Assembly (NCBI GenBank): GCA_017591395.1
Contig: WEDG01007320.1
Location: 1 to 64,000 of the forward strand
DNA: 64,000 nt
From: Schistocephalus solidus
Taxonomy: Eukaryota > Platyhelminthes > Cestoda > Diphyllobothriidea > Diphyllobothriidae
Direction: 5' to 3'
The translations under genes were made by a program, and so were the position numbers. Below, piece after piece: positions 57,613 to 64,000 of this stretch. Numbering within the stretch: the first letter of the stretch is position 1; every line of letters begins with the position of its first letter. Under the pieces are notes generated by a model. It was not told where the DNA came from. It made no database searches and saw only the letters and a program-made list of their open reading frames with translations.

Positions 57613-57978
57613 ACAGTGCCTGGATCGAACTACCAGAGGACGTCATACGGGCGGACACGACTGCCACACTCGAACATAAACTGTATTTATATTTGCTGGA
57701 CAATTATCGTTCCTTCTTACAGGAAGGAACTGCTACATCATACAAAAGCTTTGCATAAACATACAGATAACGGTGATAACTAGTATTTGGCATAAATAAT
57801 CATCGAAACTGTGCCCAGACTCGACTGTTACAAACAAGTTCCTTCTGTTTGAATATGTTATTCACTACTTTGCAATGACGTGTATTTTGACTGCAATTTT
57901 GCAGTTAAATATCTTTTTATTAATAGGGTCTTCAAAACAATGCCTATTAATTGTAATATACTGAACTATACTGAACTA
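57613..57978 (+). mobile_element. CR1-like LINE family c 3' end
   Basis: SAWIELPEDVIRADTTATLE HKLYLYL-type sequence (57617-57690) is the C-terminal block of CR1-like ORF2 (W..LP..V). The 3' UTR shares TTAATAGGGTCTTCAAAACA ATGCCT with the family e 3' end near 49716 and finishes in ATACTGAACTATACTGAACT (57957-57977), the tail of family c. 5'-truncated. Confidence 0.75.
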
Positions 57979-60900
57979 ATGATATTATTGACAAAGACAA
58001 GGCAGACTGGAATGGCCATTTCCGGCTTATTAGCCGTCATCAGCCAGCCATAGCCAATCCCAGGCTCTGCGGCGCCCGAAGTTCAAACTCACTGACCTGT
58101 TGGAAAGAAGTTGAACGCTCTACCCACTGCGCCACGAGCACGCTGTCTTGCCGGCTTCGATCGGGAATATAAACAATGGTATTTGGGCGCAAACCGATCG
58201 GTTACAGGACTCACTCGTCCCGCTGTGCCTTGTGGATTACTCTACAGCCGCACCAGCAGCCGCAGAGCGGCTAGTGATATAGGCAGAATGATATAACTGA
58301 CAAAGACAAGAAAGACTGAAACAACCATTTATGGCTCATTAGCCATCATCAGCGGCGCCCAAGGCTCGAACTCGTAACCTGTTGGGCAGAAGTCCAACGC
58401 TCTACCCACTGGGCCAAGAGGTCGTTGTCTAGCCGGTTTCGATCGGTAATATTAACAATGGTATTTGGGCACTCACCTGTTGGTTAAAAGACTCAATCGT
58501 TCTGCTGTGCCTTGGGTCTTATTCTTCAGACCCACCAGCAGCCGCGAAGCGGCTAGTGAAATAGGCAGCATGATATTACCGACAAAGACAAGGGAGGCTG
58601 GAATGACCATTTCTGGCTTATTAGCCGTCATCAGCCAGCCATACCCAACCCCAGGTGCTGCGGCGCCCGAGGATCGAACTCGCAAACTGTTTGGAAGAAG
58701 TCCAACGCTCTACCCACTGCACCATGAGGTTGTTGTCTTTCCGGTTCCGATCGGAAATATCAACAATGGTATTTGGACGCTCACCGGTGGGTTAGAGGAC
58801 TCACTCATCCCGCTGTGCCTTGGGGCTTACTCTACTGCCCCGTCATCAGCCGCGAAGCGGCTAGTGATATAGGCAAAATGATATTACTGACAAAGACAAG
58901 GGAGACTGGAATGGCCATTTCGGGCTTATTAGCCGTCATCAGCCAGCCATACCCAACCCTAGGCGCTGCGGTGCCCGAGGATCGAACGCACGACTCTTTT
59001 AGCAGAAGTCGAACACTCAAACCACTGCGCCACGAGCTTATTGTCTTGCCGGTTCCTATCGGAAATATTAACAATGGTATATTGAAGCTCATCGATCGGT
59101 TACAGAAATCACACGTACCGCTGTGCCTTTGGGCTTACTCTACAGCCGCGCTAGCAGCCACAGAGCAGCTAGAGATATACGCAGAATGATACGACCGACA
59201 ACGTCATTGGAGACCTTAATGGCCATTTCTGGCTTATAAGCCGTCATCAGCTAGCCATACGCAAAGCATGCCCTGTGGCGTCCGAGGGCTAAACTCGCGA
59301 CATGATAGGCAGAAGCCGTACGCTCTACCCACTGCGCCACGAGCTCGTTGTCTTGCCGGTTTCGATCGGGAATATTAACAATGGTATATTGAAGCTCACC
59401 GATCGTTTACAGGAATCCCTTGTACCGCTGTGCCTTTGGGTTTACTCAACAGCCGCGAGAGCAGCCGAAGAGTGGCTAGGGATAAAAGCAGAATGATATT
59501 ACCACCAGAAAAGGGAGACAAGAATGGCCATTTCTGGCTAATTAGCCGTCATCAGCCAGCCATACACAACCCCAGGCGCTGTTGTACCCGAGGCTCGAAC
59601 TCACGATCTGTTTGGAAGAATTCCAACGCTCTACCCACTGCGCCATGAGGTTCTTGTTTTTTCCTTTTCGATCGGGAATATTAAAAATGGTATTTGGACG
59701 CTCACCGGTGGGTTAGAGGACACACTCGTCCCGCTGTGCCTTGGGGCTTAATCTACTGCCCCTTCCTCAGCCGCGAAGCGGCTAGTGATATAGGCAGAAT
59801 GATATTACCGACAAAGACAAGGGAAACTGGAATGGCCATTTCTGTCTTATTAGCCGTCAGCAGTCAGCCATACCCAACACCAGGCTCTGCGGCGCCCGAG
59901 GCTCGAACTCGCGACCTGTTGGGTAGAAGTTGAACGCTCTACCCACAGTGTCACGGGCTCACTGTCTTGCGGGTTTCGATCAGTAATATTAACAATGGTA
60001 TTTGGGCGCTCACCGATCGGTTACAGGAATCACTCCTCCTGCTGTGCCTTGGGGCTTAATCCTCAGACCCGCCAGCAGCCGCGAAGCGGCTAGTGAAATA
60101 GGCAGCATGATATTACCGACAAAGACAAGTGAGGCTGGAATGGCCATTTCTGTCTTATTAGCCGTCATCATTCAGCCATAACCAATCCCAGACTCTGCGG
60201 CGTCCGAGGATCGAACTCACAATCTGTTTGGAAGAAGTCCAACGCTCTACCCACTGCGCCATGAGGTTGTTGTCTTTCCTGTTCCGATCGGGAATATTAA
60301 CAATGGTATTTGGACGCTCACCGGTCGGTTAGAGGACTCACTCGTCCCGCTGTGCCTTGGGGCTTAATCTACTGCCCCGTCATCAGCCGCGAAGCGGCTA
60401 GTGATATAGGCAAAATGATATTACTGACAAAGACAAGGGAAACTTGAATGGCCATTTCTGGCTTATTAGCCGTCAGCAGTCAGCCATACCCAACACCAGG
60501 CTCTGCGGCGCTCGAGGGCTCGAACTCGCGACCTGTTGGGTAGAAGTTGAACGCTCTACCCACTGCGCCACAGGCTCACTGTTGTCTTGCGGGTTTTCGA
60601 TCAGGTAATATTAACAATGGTATTTGGGCGCTCACCGATCGGTTACAGGAATCACTCCGTCCTGCTGTGCCTTGGGGCTTAATCTCTCAGACCCGCCGCT
60701 AGCAGCCGTAAGAGCAGCTAGTGAAATAGGCAGCATGATATTACCGACAAAGACAAATGGAGGCTGGAATGGACATTTCTGTCTTATTAGCCGTCATCAT
60801 CTCAGCCATAACCAATCCCAGACTCCTGCGGCGTCCGAGGATCGAACTCACGAATCTGTGTTTGGGCAGAAGTCCAACGCCTCTACCCACTGCGCCATGA

Positions 60901-63900
60901 GGGTTGTTGTCTCTTCCTGTTCCGATCGGGAATGGCTAACAATGGTATTTGGACGCTCACCGGTCGGTTGAGGACTCACTCGGTCCCGCTGTGCCTTGGG
61001 GCTTAATCTACCGCCTGTCATCAGTCAGCGAAGCGAAGCAGCGATATAAGGCAAAATGATATTACTGACAAAGACAAGGGAAACTTTGAATGGCCATTTC
61101 TGGCTTATTAGCCGTCAGGGCGCTATGATATAGGCAGAATGATATTGACCGACAAAGACAAGGGAGACTGGAATGGCATTTCTGTGCTTATTAGCCGTCA
61201 CAGTCAGCCATACCCAACACCAGGCTCTGCGGCGCCCGAGGCTCGAACTCGCGACCTGTTGGGTAGAAGTTGAACGCTCTACCCACAGTGTCACGGGCTC
61301 ACTGTCTTGCGGGTTTCGATCAGTAATATTAACAATGGTATTTGGGCGCTCACCGATCGGTTACAGGAATCACTCCTCCTGCTGTGCCTTGGGGCTTAAT
61401 CCTCAGACCCGCCAGCAGCCGCGAAGCGGCTAGTGAAATAGGCAGCATGATATTACCGACAAAGACAAGTGAGGCTGGAATGGACATTTCTGTCTTATTA
61501 GCCGTCATCATTCAGCCATAACCAATCCCAGACTCTGCGGCGTCCGAGGATCGAACTCACAATCTGTTTGGAAGAAGTCCAACGCTCTACCCACTGCGCC
61601 ATGAGGTTGTTGTCTTTCCTGTTCCGATCGGGAATATTAACAATGGTATTTGGACGCTCACCGGTCGGTTAGAGGACTCACTCGTCCCGCTGTGCCTTGG
61701 GGCTTAATCTACTGCCCCGTCATCAGCCGCGAAGCGGCTAGTGATATAGGCAAAATGATATTACTGACAAAGACAAGGGAAACTTGAATGGCCATTTCTG
61801 GCTTATTAGCCGTCATCAGCCAGCCATACCCAACCCCAGGCGCTGCGGCGCCCGAGGATCGAACTCGCAAAATGTTTGGAAGAAGTCCAACGCTCTACCC
61901 ACTGCACCATGAGGTTGTTGTCTTTCCGGTTCCGATCGGAAATATTAACAATGTTATATTGAAGCTAATCGATCGGTTACAGTAATCACTCTTACCGCTG
62001 TGCCTTTGGGCTTACTCTACAGCCATGAGAGCAGCCGAAGAGTGGCTAGTGATAAAAGCAGAATGATATTACCGACAGAAAAGGGAGACAAGAATGGCCA
62101 TTTCTGGCTAATTAGCCGTCATCAGCCAGCCATACCCAACCCCAGGCACTGCGGCGCCCGAGGATCGAACTTGCGACTCTTTTCGCAGAAGTCGAACACT
62201 CTACCCAGTGCGCCATGAGCTCATTGTCTTGCCGGTTACGATCGTGAGTTTAAACAATGGTATTTGGGCGCTCACAGATCGGTTACAGGATTTACTCGTC
62301 CCGCTGTGCCTCGGGGCTTACTCTGCAGCCGCACCAGCAGCCACAGAGCTGCTAGAGATATACGCAGAATGATACGACCGACAACATCAAGGGAGACATT
62401 ATTGGCCATTTCTGGCTTATTAGCCATCATCAGCCAGCCATACGCAACCGCATGCGCTGCGGCGCCCGAGGCTCAAACTCGCGACGTGATGGGCAGAAGC
62501 CGTACGCTCTACCCACTGCGCCACGAGCTCGTTGTCTTGCCGATTTCGATCGGGAATATTAACAATGGTATATTGAAACTCACCGATCGGTTACATTAAT
62601 CACTCGTACTGCTGTGTCTTTGGGCTTACTGCACAGCCACGAGTGCAGCCGCAGAGCGGCTAGTGATATAGGCAGAATGATATTACCGACAAAGAAAAGG
62701 GAGACAGGAACGGCCATTTCTGGCTTATTAACCGTCATCAGCCAGCCATACACAACCCGAGGTGCTGTGGTGCCCAAGGCTCGAGCTCACGATCTGTTTG
62801 GAAGAAGTCCAACGCTCTACCCACAACGCCACTAGCTCGTTGTCTTGCCAGTTTCGATCGGGATTATTAACAATGGTATTTGGACGCTCACCGGTGGGGT
62901 TAGAGGACACACTCGTCCCGCTGTGCCTTGGGGCTTAATCTACTGCCCCTTCAGCAGCCGCGAAGCGGCTAGTTAAATAGGCAGCATGATATTACCGACA
63001 AAGACAAGGGAGGCTGGAATGGCCATTTCTGTCTTATTAGCCGTCATCATTCAGCCATAACTAATCCCAGACTCTGCGGCGTCCGAGGATCGAACTCACA
63101 ATCTGTTTGGAAGAAGTCCAACGCTCTACTAACTGCGCCATGAGCTCTTTGTCTTGCCGGTTACGATCGTGAGTTTAAACAATGGTATTTGGGCGCTCAC
63201 AGATCGGTTACAGGATTTACTCGTCCCGCTGTGCCTCGGGGCTTACTCTGCAGCCACGCCAGCAGCCACAGAGCTGCTAGAGATATACGCAGAAGGATAC
63301 GACCGACAACATCAAGGGAGACATTAATGGCCATTTCTGGCTTATTAGCCATCATCAGCCAGCCATACGCAACCGCATGCGCTGCGGCGCCCGAGGCTTA
63401 AACTCGCGACTTGATGGGCAGAAGCCGTACGCTCTACCCACAGCGCCACGAGCTCGTTGTCTTGCCGATTTCGATCGGGAATATTAACAATGGTATATTG
63501 AAACTCACCGATCGGTTACATTAATCACTCGTACTGCTATGTCTTTGGGCTTACTGCACAGCCACGAGTGCAGCCGCAGAGCGGCTAGTGATATAGGCAG
63601 AATTATATTACCGACAAAGAAAAGGGAGACAGGAATGGCCATTTCTGGCTTATTAACCGTCATCAGCCAGCCATACACAACCCGAGGCGCTGTGGTGCCC
63701 GAGGCTCGAACTCACGATCTGTTTGGAAGAAGTCCAACGCTCTACCCACTACGCCACTAGCTCGTTGTCTTGCCAGTTTCGATCGGAAATATTAACAATG
63801 GTATATGGAAGCTCACCGATCGTTTACAGGAATCCCTTGTACCGCTGTGCCTTTGGGCTTACTCTACAGCCGCGAGAGCAGCCGCAGAGCGGCTAGTGAT

Positions 63901-64000
63901 ATAGGCAGAATGAAATTACCGACAAAGAAAAGGGAGACTGGAATGGCCATTTCAGGCTTTTTAGCCGCGATCAGCCAGCCATACCCAACCTCAGGCTCTG
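57979..64000 (-). repeat. Tandem array of about 20 SINE-like 306-bp monomers
   Basis: The marker TTATTAGCCGTCATCAGCC (with variants) recurs near 58023, 58333, 58616, 58925, 59233, 59538, 59845, 60151, 60459, 60783, 61103, 61190, 61497, 61801, 62110, 62416, 62723, 63030, 63340, 63649 and 63956, a spacing of about 306 bp. All units share one orientation. Read on the minus strand each holds TGGCGCAGTGGGTAGAGCG (A box), then GCGAGTTCGAGCC (B box) as in tRNA genes, and a tail ending CTTGTCTTTGTCGG. Many units have lost box matches. The array runs past the window end. Internal higher-order repeats are seen. Confidence 0.92.

Noticed and set aside
57979..64000. CRISPR array, suggested by many regular repeats
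   Set aside because: The period is about 306 bp with no short repeat-spacer pattern, and the genome is eukaryotic.

Overview
The window reads as repeat-rich nuclear DNA of a flatworm, most likely a tapeworm of the diphyllobothriid type (Spirometra, Schistocephalus and relatives). The grounds are a ribosomal protein P1 gene with a 32-bp intron, typical of compact platyhelminth introns, and the kinds of retroelement present: an RTE-like LINE ending in zinc fingers, two CR1/Jockey-type LINE groups, Penelope-like elements and a tRNA-related SINE. The species call is inference from remembered family resemblance; no search was run.

Layout. 1-1.5 kb: nothing recognised. 1.6-2.7 kb: scraps of a CR1-like LINE and a Ty3/gypsy element. 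2.9-6.6 kb: a decayed RTE-like LINE containing an eight-unit 121-bp minisatellite made from its own coding sequence, and a SINE-tail insertion. 7.0-9.2 kb: second LINE family (family b). 9.2-12.1 kb: Ty3/gypsy reverse transcriptase to 3' LTR, with a 391-bp inverted-repeat (MITE-like) element in its integrase. 12.1-14.5 kb: RTE copy 2 with zinc fingers. 14.7-18.0 kb: unassigned. 18.0-21.7 kb: two Penelope-like copies in opposite orientation with hammerhead-ribozyme-like tails, between them copies of a second SINE-like family. 21.7-24.1 kb: RTE copies 3 and 4. 25.3-26.3 kb, minus strand: a multi-exon FAR1-like DNA-binding gene, possibly host or domesticated. 26.5-30.0 kb: CR1-like LINEs, mostly minus strand. 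30.2-35.1 kb: near full-length family b LINE broken by an inverted LINE 3' tail and by a solo LTR with a 4-bp target duplication. 35.1-36.3 kb: gypsy gag-protease, minus strand. 36.6-49.8 kb: a cluster of CR1-like LINEs, two of them nearly full length. 50.8-51.2 kb: RPLP1. 53.5-55.1 kb: SINE units in tandem and inverted. 55.1-57.4 kb: the best-preserved Penelope-like element. 57.5-64.0 kb: a roughly 20-unit head-to-tail array of a 306-bp SINE-like monomer that runs off the window.

How it fits together. Only RPLP1, and less surely the FAR1-like gene, look like host genes. The rest is autonomous retroelements, mostly broken, plus short elements that depend on them. The most interesting signals are: a hammerhead-like core at the Penelope element ends, whose helix is kept although its bases differ between copies; a SINE that has become a tandem satellite with higher-order structure; two SINE-like families sharing one tail; a conserved hairpin with a T-rich internal loop in the 3' UTR of LINE family b; and LINE coding sequence that became a minisatellite or carries an in-frame tandem duplication.
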